A stretch of DNA of 12,969 nucleotides, taken from Gemmatimonadales bacterium (GTDB lineage: Bacteria > Gemmatimonadota > Gemmatimonadetes > Gemmatimonadales > GWC2-71-9). The position numbers and the translations under genes are program-made. The stretch lies in NCBI GenBank assembly GCA_004525055.1, contig SPDF01000023.1, positions 1-12,969 on the forward strand, written 5' to 3'. Positions 7,158-12,969 of this stretch are shown piece by piece; position 1 is the stretch's first letter, and each line of letters starts with the position of its first letter. The notes under the pieces were generated by a model that worked only from the letters and a program-made list of their open reading frames with translations, was not told the origin of the DNA and searched no databases.

Positions 7158-7175
7158 GCCGACGCGGTCGTCGGC
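7158..7175. repeat. Short perfect hairpin upstream of the chalcone isomerase-like gene
   Basis: Seven-base arms GCCGACG (7158-7164) and CGTCGGC (7169-7175) enclose the tetraloop CGGT. The hairpin lies 27 bases before the ATG at 7203, between two divergent genes, so it could be a 5' leader structure or an operator. No clear promoter was found in 7076-7202; CATCTT at 7143-7148 is only a weak -10-like match. Confidence 0.3.
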
Positions 7176-7202
7176 CCGTGGTTCACCTACTGGAGGATTC
7201 CC

Positions 7203-7763
7203 ATGCTCAGCCTGACCCTGCTGGCCCTGGCCGGCAGCCTGACCGCCGTGCCGGCGGACACGACCTATAACAAGGTGACCCTTCCCAGCACGGTCGAGGT
7301 CGCCGGCCAGTCACTGGTTTTGAACGGTGTGGCCCTCCGCAAGAAGTCCATCTTCAAGGTGTATGTGGCAGGGTTGTACCTGCCCGCCAAGTCAAATGAC
7401 CCAGACGCCGTCCTGGCAGACGATACCCATCGCCAGCTGGTCATGCAGTTCCTGCGCAACGTGGGCGCGGACAAGATGTGCGAGGCGTGGGACGAGGCGC
7501 TGGAGAAGAACACACCCGACGCCTCCGAGGAGCTCAAGGCCCAGTTCGTGACGCTCTGCGGCTACATGGAAGACATCGAGAAGGAACAGCAGTTCGTCTT
7601 CACCTACGTGGCAGGGACCGGGACCGAGGTCAAGGTGGCTGGCGTGGTGAAGGGCACCATCAAGGGCAAGGACTTCGCTGACGCGCTCTTCAAGGCGTGG
7701 ATCGGTCCGAACCCCGGCCCGGGCACCGGGTTCCGTGACGATCTGATGGGAATCAAGAACTAG
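7203..7763 (+). CDS. Secreted chalcone isomerase-like family protein
   Basis: 186 residues from the ATG at 7203, which has GGAGG 6 bases upstream; the frame is open further 5' but lacks such support. A signal peptide (MLSLTLLALAGSLTAVPA, 1-18) suggests export. The mature part matches the bacterial chalcone_isomerase_like family: VTLPSTVEVAGQSLVLNGVALRKK (25-48), FKVYVAGLYLPAKS (51-64), MQFLRNVGADKMCEAWDEAL (81-100), LCGYMEDI (118-125), FTYVAGTGTEV (133-143) and ALFKAWIGPNPGPGTGFRDDLMG (161-183). Bacterial members share the fold with plant chalcone isomerase but are not known to make flavonoids; their role is unknown and lipid or small-molecule binding has been suggested. It stands alone between a divergent cutC and a convergent kinase gene. 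Confidence 0.85.
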   Translation: MLSLTLLALAGSLTAVPADTTYNKVTLPSTVEVAGQSLVLNGVALRKKSIFKVYVAGLYLPAKSNDPDAVLADDTHRQLVMQFLRNVGADKMCEAWDEALEKNTPDASEELKAQFVTLCGYMEDIEKEQQFVFTYVAGTGTEVKVAGVVKGTIKGKDFADALFKAWIGPNPGPGTGFRDDLMGIKN

Positions 7764-7792
7764 GGTTGCCAGGGTGGCGGGGAGGCGGTAAC

Positions 7793-7822
7793 AGAACGGG
7801 CGCACTGTGGTGCGCCCGTTCT
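7793..7822. terminator. Bidirectional hairpin terminator between convergent genes
   Basis: A perfect 13-pair stem, AGAACGGGCGCAC (7793-7805), loop TGTG, GTGCGCCCGTTCT (7810-7822), lies between the stops of the chalcone isomerase-like gene (7763) and the kinase gene (7845, opposite strand). The symmetric stem can serve both directions. The T tracts are short (TTCTTAGTT on the + side). Size and inner CGCAC/GTGCG pairs match the hairpin at 1111-1140. Confidence 0.8.
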
Positions 7823-7844
7823 TAGTTCCGCCCCCCTGCCCCGC

Positions 7845-10800
7845 CTATTTCTCCCCTGCCAACCCCGCCATCCGTGCCCGCGCTTCCTTCACCTGCGGCT
7901 GCAGCACCGGATCGGCGTCACGCCAGAGATCCACGAAGTCGCCGTAGTACTTAAGCGCCTTGGTCCGGTCGCCCCGAGCCTCGTACATCTCGCCAAGGTG
8001 TCGATAGACAGGGCCCAGCGTGTACGGAACCTCGTTGCCCCCAGACCGGGCGTCGGGCAGCGTTACCGAGAGTTCATAGCGCCCCAGCGCCGAATCGGGT
8101 TCCCCGGCCAGTTCCCACACCTGCGCCGCGTCGACAAGGTCGCAGTTGGGGCACCTGACCTTGACCCGATGCGCGTCGTACGCCATGGCGGCATCACGCC
8201 AGCGCCCTTCGCTTCGCGCTGCGAGTGCTGCCCAGTAGATAGAATCGGCCACGCTCCGGCGTTCCACCGGGCGCTCCCGCGTCCAATCAGCATGGAGCCT
8301 CTCGACGTCGGCCGGTCGACCCGCGATTGCGTAGGTCTCGGCCAGCCCCATGTACCCTCGTTGGGACTCCGGGAGTGTGGCCACCACAGCGGGAGAAAAG
8401 GCCGAGTCGGCGAATGTCGCGAGCTCCTTCCACTGCCCCAGGAAATACGCGTTCTGCACCGCCGGCAGCGAGTGCAGGTAGAGCACCGTACCCTGCTGCC
8501 CAACGGAGGCCATCGTATTGGCCAGGTCTGCCCCAACACGGTCCGCCTCATCGAGCCGTCCCATCGCCGTGGCGAGGCCAAGCCGCTCCCACTGCTCGTT
8601 GACGCGGTCCGCGGGCGCGGTCGGCTGGATCCTCGTCGGGTCCCGAAGGAGTGAATCGGCAGCCTGGAAATCGCGCTGCATGTATGCGCGGGCCCGGACC
8701 ATGTCGTCGGCCCTCGGTGATGCAGGATTCCGGCGCCGAAGCTCGGCGAGGACCGAGTCTGACGCTGAGTCCTTGCCCTGCAGGGAGAGAGATTGCGCCA
8801 GATTGAGCAGCCCACTCTGGATCTGCGATGTCGCCACCAGGTGGCGGAGAAGCACCTCCGCGTCCGCCGCCCGGCCCTGAGAATTCAACTTCAGCCCGAG
8901 ATTGTTGAGCGCCGTCGGCTCATCGGGGTCGGCCGCCAGCGCCGCCCGGTATGCTGCCTCCACCTTCTCGTCATCCTCGGTCACGATCTCGTGGTAATAC
9001 GCCTCCGTCAGGCCCCGCTCGACCGGGGGGAGCCGGTCGCGATACTGGTAGGCCCGCTTGGCGGCGTTCATCGCCTCCTCGCCGCTGCCGGGGAGCGCCT
9101 GCGGCAGCACCACAGCCAGCTTCCGCCACGCCATGGCGAAGGTACTGTCCACCGCTACCGCCTGCCGGAGGAGCGGGATTGCCCCCTCCGAGTCGCCGTT
9201 GCCATGCTTCTCGGTCGCCTCGGTGTACAACCGGAGGGCCTCGAAGGAGGAGGTGGTGACCTGCTCCAGCCGCTGGGAGCCGCGGATCCGGCCCAGCGAC
9301 TCGCCGACCTTTTCCCGCAGCGCTTTCGAGAGCTTGTCCACCGCCGAGATGAGCTGAGAGGCGTCGCTCGCCGTCTCCCGGATCGGCACCAGGGTCACGC
9401 CGGTGTTCGCGTTGATGACCCGCGCCGCGAGCGAGTAGCCGGAGCCGAGTGAGGTGATCTCCCCGGTGATGATGGCCTTGATCCCTTCTCGGCGCGCCAG
9501 GTCCGTCGCCAGCGCCTGATCTACCTGCGCGTCGGCCGGCTTCCCCATCCGCTGCAGCGCCGCCTGGAGGTCGCCCGTCTCAACAAGACGCATGACGTTC
9601 GACTGGCCCAGGTCGATCCGCAGCGCCTCGGTCACCGACGCGCCGAGCGTGGGGTCGCTGGTCCGGTTCTCGAACTCGACCAGGATGATCCGGTCCTGCG
9701 CCGCGAGGACGCCCGCGCTCATGAGCGTGCTGCCCGGCCCGACACCCATCTTCCGCGAAACCAGGAATCCCGCACCGAGCAGCGCCACGAGTCCGAGCGC
9801 CATCCACCCGCCCACAATGGTGCGCCGCCAGGTGAACCAGCCGTGGTGAGCCGGCTCCGGCTCGAAGCGGAGGGTGCCCATGGTCATTTGGACGGCCCGC
9901 TTCCGCTCCACCCGCCCGGTATAGGCGATGATCGGAAGCCCGATGGCCATGGCAACTGCCGCACCATGCCATATCCAGTCCGGCAGGTCAAACACTCGCG
10001 TGAGCCCGAACGCCAATCCCACCACCGCTGCCGAGGCGAAGAGGAAGAGGCCCGCGACGCGCCCGGGTGCGTACCGGCGGACCGCGGCCTGCGCGTCCTG
10101 CCGCGCGGTGGAGATCGGTTCGGTGGAAATCGGCGTGGTGCCGCCGGTCGGCGTGCCCATTGCGGTCAGCTGCGCGGCAATCTCGTCGGCGGTCTGAATC
10201 CGGTCGGCGGGGTTCTTCTCCAAGCAGCGGAGCACGAGTTCGTTCATCGCCGGCGGGATGGTGTTCCGGTACCGCACCGGTGGCTCCGGCTTCTCGGCGA
10301 TGTGCGCCGCCAGCATCCCCTGCGGGGTGGGCGCCACGAACGGGGTCCGGCCACAGAGCATCTCGTACGCCATCGCGCCGACGGCGTAAATATCGGCCCG
10401 CTGATCCACCCGCGGGTCGGCCGCCGCCTGCTCCGGTGCCATGTAGGCCGGCGTGCCGAGGGCGATGCCGAGCGAGGTGAGGTTGGTGTGCCCATCGCCG
10501 CTGGAGGCGCTCACCGCCTTGGCCACACCGAAATCGGTCACCAGCGCGTGCTTCCCAGACAACATCACGTTGTCGGGCTTGATGTCGCGGTGCACCACTC
10601 CATGGTTGTGGGAGTAGGCCAGCGCATCGACCACGTTGTGCAGGATCCGGAGGACCTCGCCCATCGGGAGCGCCCCCTCGCGCGCCAGCTTGGCGCGGAG
10701 CGACTCCCCGTCGATGAACGGCATGACGTAATACGCCAGATCGGCATTGGCGCCGGCGGTCAGCAGCTGGACGATATGGGGATGCTGGAGCGAGGCTGCG

Positions 10801-10997
10801 AGCTGGATCTCCCGCTCGAATCGCTCGGCGTTGACGCCGGCGGCCATGTCGGGTGGGAGTACCTTGATGACGACGCGCCGGCCAAGCCGCACTTCCTCAG
10901 CGAGGAAGACGCGGCTCATGCCGCCGCCGCCGAGCTCCCGCAGGATGCGATAATTGTCGCCGAGGGCCGCGTGCAGGCGGTCCGACAGTTCGGCCAT
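7845..10997 (-). CDS. Membrane-anchored Ser/Thr protein kinase (PknB-like) with FlgO/TolB-N-like region and TPR tail
   Basis: 1050 residues. The kinase domain (about 16-280) is intact: Gly-rich loop GGGGMSRV (23-30), Lys45 in VVIKVL, HRDIKPDN (136-143) with catalytic Asp138, DFG (155-157), GTPAYMAPE (181-189) and DIYAVG (202-207). A Thr/Ser-rich linker (282-300) could be autophosphorylated. Three probable membrane spans follow (about 313-333, 341-360 and 395-414), so the rest should lie outside the cytoplasm. Residues about 435-570 (IILVEFENRTSDPTLGASVTEALRIDL..., IKAIITGEITSLGSGYSL) resemble the alpha/beta domain of FlgO/TolB-N-type proteins. About 580-1045 is helical TPR-like sequence (EGAIPLLRQAVAVDSTFAMAWRKLAVV; ALNNLGLKLNSQGRAADAEVLL). 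GGAG lies 6 bases before the ATG. Target proteins are unknown. Divergence from the PP2C gene suggests a kinase/phosphatase pair. Confidence 0.92.
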   Translation of the reverse strand: MAELSDRLHAALGDNYRILRELGGGGMSRVFLAEEVRLGRRVVIKVLPPDMAAGVNAERFEREIQLAASLQHPHIVQLLTAGANADLAYYVMPFIDGESLRAKLAREGALPMGEVLRILHNVVDALAYSHNHGVVHRDIKPDNVMLSGKHALVTDFGVAKAVSASSGDGHTNLTSLGIALGTPAYMAPEQAAADPRVDQRADIYAVGAMAYEMLCGRTPFVAPTPQGMLAAHIAEKPEPPVRYRNTIPPAMNELVLRCLEKNPADRIQTADEIAAQLTAMGTPTGGTTPISTEPISTARQDAQAAVRRYAPGRVAGLFLFASAAVVGLAFGLTRVFDLPDWIWHGAAVAMAIGLPIIAYTGRVERKRAVQMTMGTLRFEPEPAHHGWFTWRRTIVGGWMALGLVALLGAGFLVSRKMGVGPGSTLMSAGVLAAQDRIILVEFENRTSDPTLGASVTEALRIDLGQSNVMRLVETGDLQAALQRMGKPADAQVDQALATDLARREGIKAIITGEITSLGSGYSLAARVINANTGVTLVPIRETASDASQLISAVDKLSKALREKVGESLGRIRGSQRLEQVTTSSFEALRLYTEATEKHGNGDSEGAIPLLRQAVAVDSTFAMAWRKLAVVLPQALPGSGEEAMNAAKRAYQYRDRLPPVERGLTEAYYHEIVTEDDEKVEAAYRAALAADPDEPTALNNLGLKLNSQGRAADAEVLLRHLVATSQIQSGLLNLAQSLSLQGKDSASDSVLAELRRRNPASPRADDMVRARAYMQRDFQAADSLLRDPTRIQPTAPADRVNEQWERLGLATAMGRLDEADRVGADLANTMASVGQQGTVLYLHSLPAVQNAYFLGQWKELATFADSAFSPAVVATLPESQRGYMGLAETYAIAGRPADVERLHADWTRERPVERRSVADSIYWAALAARSEGRWRDAAMAYDAHRVKVRCPNCDLVDAAQVWELAGEPDSALGRYELSVTLPDARSGGNEVPYTLGPVYRHLGEMYEARGDRTKALKYYGDFVDLWRDADPVLQPQVKEARARMAGLAGEK

Positions 10998-11025
10998 TCA
11001 GTCTCCGGACAGGGGAATCCCGCTA

Positions 11026-11031
11026 ATTATC
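11026..11031 (-). promoter_or_regulatory. Candidate -10 element for the kinase gene
   Basis: On the minus strand this reads GATAAT, five of six matches to the sigma-70 TATAAT box. It sits inside CTAATTATC, an AT-rich island unusual for this GC-rich DNA. It would start transcription about 20 bases before the kinase ATG. The hexamer 17 bases further upstream (TTCCAT) is a poor -35. No comparable promoter was found for the divergent phosphatase in the 134-base gap, although TAATTA on the + strand of the same island is possible. Confidence 0.35.
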
Positions 11032-11131
11032 GCTCCGAACGCCCTGACATGGAAGGAAGCCCCCCCCGATGACCCCGGCGGCTTGCCAAGGAGTGGTTGG
11101 GAGCGGATGTTGGAGCTAGAGGAGATTCTCA

Positions 11132-11998
11132 ATGCCAGATTCCGGTTCCCAGCCGCACCACCCCACACGGCAGGACGTGGACATCTTCGGGATGTGCCAC
11201 CTCGGGCTCGTCCGCAAGGTGAATCAGGATCATTTCCTGGTCGCAAGTCTCCACAAGTCGCTGCAGCTCCATCAGACGACCCTGCCCAACGAGGGGATCG
11301 GCTCCCTGGTAAGTGGAGCCCGCGGATATGTGTTCCTCGTCGCCGATGGGGTTGGCAGCACCCCATGGGGCGAGCAGGCCAGCGGATCCGCCCTTCGAGC
11401 CATTGCCGACTTCGTCATCCACGGCATGGATGTCGAGGTCCACGCCGACGTCGACCACGACCACCGGGTGGTGGATCGACTCCGCCGCTCGGTGGAGCAT
11501 GGGCACCAGGCCATCAAGGATGCCGGCGAGGCCGAAGGCAAGCGGGGCATGGCCACGACCCTCACCATGGTGACGATCCACTGGCCCCGCGCCTACGTGA
11601 TCCACGTCGGCGACAGTCGAGGGTACCGCCTCCGTCAGGGCGTCCTGACGCAAGTCACCAAAGACCAAACCATGGCGCAGGCGATGGTCGATGCCGGTGC
11701 GTTGACTCCGGCGGCCGCCGAGCAGAGCCGGCTGAAGCACATCCTCTGGAGCGCACTGGGGGGCAAGGAAGCGACGCCAGAGGTGTCCACCCTCGACTGC
11801 GAATGGGAGGACGTCATGCTCCTCTGCAGCGACGGACTCACCAAGCACGTCTCGGACGAGGAGATCCGCGAAGAGCTGCTGAAGTCGACATCAGCGGAGG
11901 CGAGTTGTCACGCGCTGATCGATCTCGCCTTGTCGCGAGGGGGCAGCGATAACGTGACCGTAGTCATCGGACGGCTGCGGGGTCCGCGGCCCACTTGA
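11132..11998 (+). CDS. PP2C-type (PPM family) Ser/Thr protein phosphatase
   Basis: 288 residues, single domain, no membrane span, hence cytoplasmic. PPM motifs in order: GLVRKVNQDHFLV (25-37), VADGVGSTPWGEQAS (70-84, metal-binding Asp72), GMATTLTMV (139-147), VIHVGDSRGYRLR (156-168), VTKDQT (175-180), LLCSDGLT (230-237, Asp234) and GGSDNVTVVI (270-279, Asp273). These enzymes are metal-dependent and remove phosphate from Ser/Thr. The canonical DGMGG reads DGVGS here, a mild change. About 20 residues (39-64) are inserted between the NQD and ADG motifs relative to compact bacterial members. GAGGAG precedes the ATG. It is divergent from the large kinase, its probable counter-enzyme. Confidence 0.93.
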   Translation: MPDSGSQPHHPTRQDVDIFGMCHLGLVRKVNQDHFLVASLHKSLQLHQTTLPNEGIGSLVSGARGYVFLVADGVGSTPWGEQASGSALRAIADFVIHGMDVEVHADVDHDHRVVDRLRRSVEHGHQAIKDAGEAEGKRGMATTLTMVTIHWPRAYVIHVGDSRGYRLRQGVLTQVTKDQTMAQAMVDAGALTPAAAEQSRLKHILWSALGGKEATPEVSTLDCEWEDVMLLCSDGLTKHVSDEEIREELLKSTSAEASCHALIDLALSRGGSDNVTVVIGRLRGPRPT

Positions 11999-12071
11999 CC
12001 ATGGCGACCCGCCAGCCGAAGTTCCCCTCGGTCAGCCTTGGACGTCCTGCACCTATCTCATAGAGGCGTAC

Positions 12072-12515
12072 ATGTCTACGCGATTGCTCGGCCTGGCCCT
12101 CGTCTCCATCGCCACCGCTCCGCTCGTCGCCCAGGAGGCGGTACCCGCCGCGGCGCCGATGACGAGGCTTGACTCCGCCGCCACGATCGAAACCGGGCGG
12201 AAATACACCGAGTGGTTCTACACCGACCTCGGGGACAGCCTGATCGCCCATAGTTCGGCGCGAGTGAAGGAAAAGATCACGGCCGCCCAGCTGTCTGAGT
12301 TCCTGGGGCAGCTCGTTTCGCAGGTGGGCACCGAAGTGTCGGTCATCACCGAGACCGTCGTGGCCAAGGACTCGCTCTCCGGCTATTTGCGAGAGGCAGA
12401 GTTTGAGATGATCGACGAGCCTTTGGTGGTCGCCTTCACGCTCGGCGGCAATGGTGACATCTACGGCTTCTTCATCCGCCCGAAGAGCCAGATGCCAGCC
12501 GACCAGCCAAACTAG
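12072..12515 (+). CDS. Small secreted protein, possibly DUF3887-like
   Basis: 147 residues. A signal peptide (MSTRLLGLALVSIATAPLVAQ) has a likely cut after Ala20. The mature protein has an Ala/Pro-rich lead (21-30), a helix with GRKYTEWFYTDLGDSLIAHSSARVKEKITAAQLSEFLGQL (about 42-81), then strands VSVITETV, LREAEFEMI, LVVAFTLGGNGDIYGFFIRP (about 88-137). The pattern of an aromatic-rich helix, 'ARVKEKITAAQLSEFL', and a final 'G-D-I-Y-G-F-F-I-R-P' strand resembles DUF3887-type domains, which have a NTF2-like layout and no known activity. GAGG lies 6 bases before the ATG. It follows the phosphatase by 73 bases on the same strand and may be co-transcribed. The family call is tentative; that it is a secreted real gene is well supported by signal, ribosome site and terminator. 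Confidence 0.75.
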   Translation: MSTRLLGLALVSIATAPLVAQEAVPAAAPMTRLDSAATIETGRKYTEWFYTDLGDSLIAHSSARVKEKITAAQLSEFLGQLVSQVGTEVSVITETVVAKDSLSGYLREAEFEMIDEPLVVAFTLGGNGDIYGFFIRPKSQMPADQPN

Positions 12516-12532
12516 CAGCCGCTGGATGCCAG

Positions 12533-12566
12533 AGCGGGGGTGCGCCGGAGTCGGCGCACCCCCGCT
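12533..12566. terminator. Bidirectional hairpin terminator between convergent genes
   Basis: A perfect 14-pair stem, AGCGGGGGTGCGCC (12533-12546), loop GGAGTC, GGCGCACCCCCGCT (12553-12566), is followed by TTTGTG when the last stem T is included. It lies 18 bases after the secreted protein stop and 22 bases before the PDZ protein stop on the other strand, so it can end both transcripts. Confidence 0.8.
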
Positions 12567-12587
12567 TTGTGCAGCCAGGACGATGGG

Positions 12588-12969
12588 CTAGGTGCGTGCA
12601 GCCGGCGGAGCGGGAGCTGCGACGGTCGGCGCAGGAGCCGCGGGAGCCGCGGGCATCCGCGGCGCTGCCTTGACACGCACCTTCGGCATCGCGCCCGGGG
12701 CAACGGGAGCGTGAGGAGCCGTTTCGCGCTGCCACCGCAAGCCACGCTCCCTGAACATGTGCAACTTCTCCGGCACAGTCCATGTGACGGTGGTCTTCTT
12801 CTCCATCCGCATGATGTCGAATTTGGCAACGTCGCCGCTGTCATAGCTTCCCAGGATGCGGCGTGCCTGCCCGATGTCGGATGGGGCACGGCCGTCGATG
12901 GCGAGGATCACGTCCCCGGCCTTGAGCGGCATCGTGGAATCCGACGGGTTCTCGAGGACCAGGATCCCC
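12588..12969 (-). CDS. PDZ domain protein, C-terminal fragment with Ala/Pro-rich tail
   Basis: The gene enters from the right edge. In frame, the first visible codons give GILVLENPSDSTMPLKAGDVILAIDGRAPSDIGQARRIL, the binding-groove and core signature of a PDZ domain (LKAGDVILAIDG). DVAKFDIMRMEKKTTVTWTVPE completes the last strands. The ATG at 12932 lies inside the domain and is not the real start. After the PDZ domain comes a linker (KLHMFRERGLRWQRE) and a low-complexity tail rich in Ala, Pro and Val (about 40 residues ending APAPPAART). PDZ domains bind protein C-termini, often in periplasmic proteases or scaffolds. Whether a protease domain lies upstream cannot be seen here. Confidence 0.8.
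   Translation of the reverse strand, partial: GILVLENPSDSTMPLKAGDVILAIDGRAPSDIGQARRILGSYDSGDVAKFDIMRMEKKTTVTWTVPEKLHMFRERGLRWQRETAPHAPVAPGAMPKVRVKAAPRMPAAPAAPAPTVAAPAPPAART

Noticed and set aside
9843..11072. 409-residue + strand open frame opposite the kinase domain
   Set aside because: The minus strand holds a complete Ser/Thr kinase domain; the + frame is His/Arg/Gly-rich and shows no known motif.
11050..11073. Seven-codon open frame (MEGSPPR) in the kinase/phosphatase gap, considered as a leader peptide
   Set aside because: It has no ribosome site, no attenuator-like hairpin after it and too little length to judge.
10954..11952. 332-residue + strand open frame overlapping the phosphatase in another frame
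   Set aside because: The phosphatase frame carries every PP2C motif and a ribosome site; this frame is an Arg/Pro-rich shadow.

Overview
The window is GC-rich, compactly coded bacterial chromosome. Its content suggests an environmental Gram-negative lineage such as Gemmatimonadota. The pointers are a very large membrane-anchored Ser/Thr kinase with a TPR tail, a PDZ protein with an Ala/Pro-rich tail, secreted proteins of poorly studied families, a Tat-exported GH109 enzyme and an EF-P with a 'TPGNLR' loop. The phylum is inferred from protein style only. I see no RNA gene, insertion sequence, CRISPR array or phage gene, and no gene-free stretch longer than about 140 bases.

Layout. Positions 1-386 (-) hold the N-terminal part of a LOG-family (TIGR00730-type) protein. 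It is divergent from an EF-P gene at 527-1084 (+), which ends in a strong hairpin at 1111-1140. Next comes a tight four-gene + strand cluster (1182-6413): a sodium:solute symporter, a sugar-1-phosphate nucleotidyltransferase, a galactokinase-like GHMP sugar kinase and a Tat-exported GH109 glycosidase. The first three overlap end to start, and the fourth follows after 20 bases. A cutC-like gene (6410-7075, -) runs into the end of the GH109 gene with a 4-base tail-to-tail overlap. Divergent from it is a secreted chalcone-isomerase-like protein (7203-7763, +). A bidirectional hairpin at 7793-7822 separates that gene from the kinase.

The right half holds a 1050-residue receptor-type Ser/Thr kinase (7845-10997, -), a divergent PP2C-type phosphatase (11132-11998, +), a small secreted DUF3887-like protein (12072-12515, +), a third hairpin (12533-12566), and the C-terminal end of a PDZ protein (12588 to the window edge, -).

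Working model. The 1182-6413 cluster reads as a sugar salvage route. GH109 releases an amino sugar such as GalNAc outside the cytoplasm and the symporter imports it. The GHMP kinase then makes the sugar-1-phosphate and the nucleotidyltransferase activates it to an NDP-sugar. The sugar is not proven, and altered residues in the kinase sugar-binding motif make an unusual substrate plausible. The kinase and phosphatase form a likely writer/eraser pair for Ser/Thr phosphorylation. The best candidates for something new are the salvage cluster with its CutC neighbour, the altered kinase motif, and an EF-P with Asn where a modified Lys or Arg is usual.
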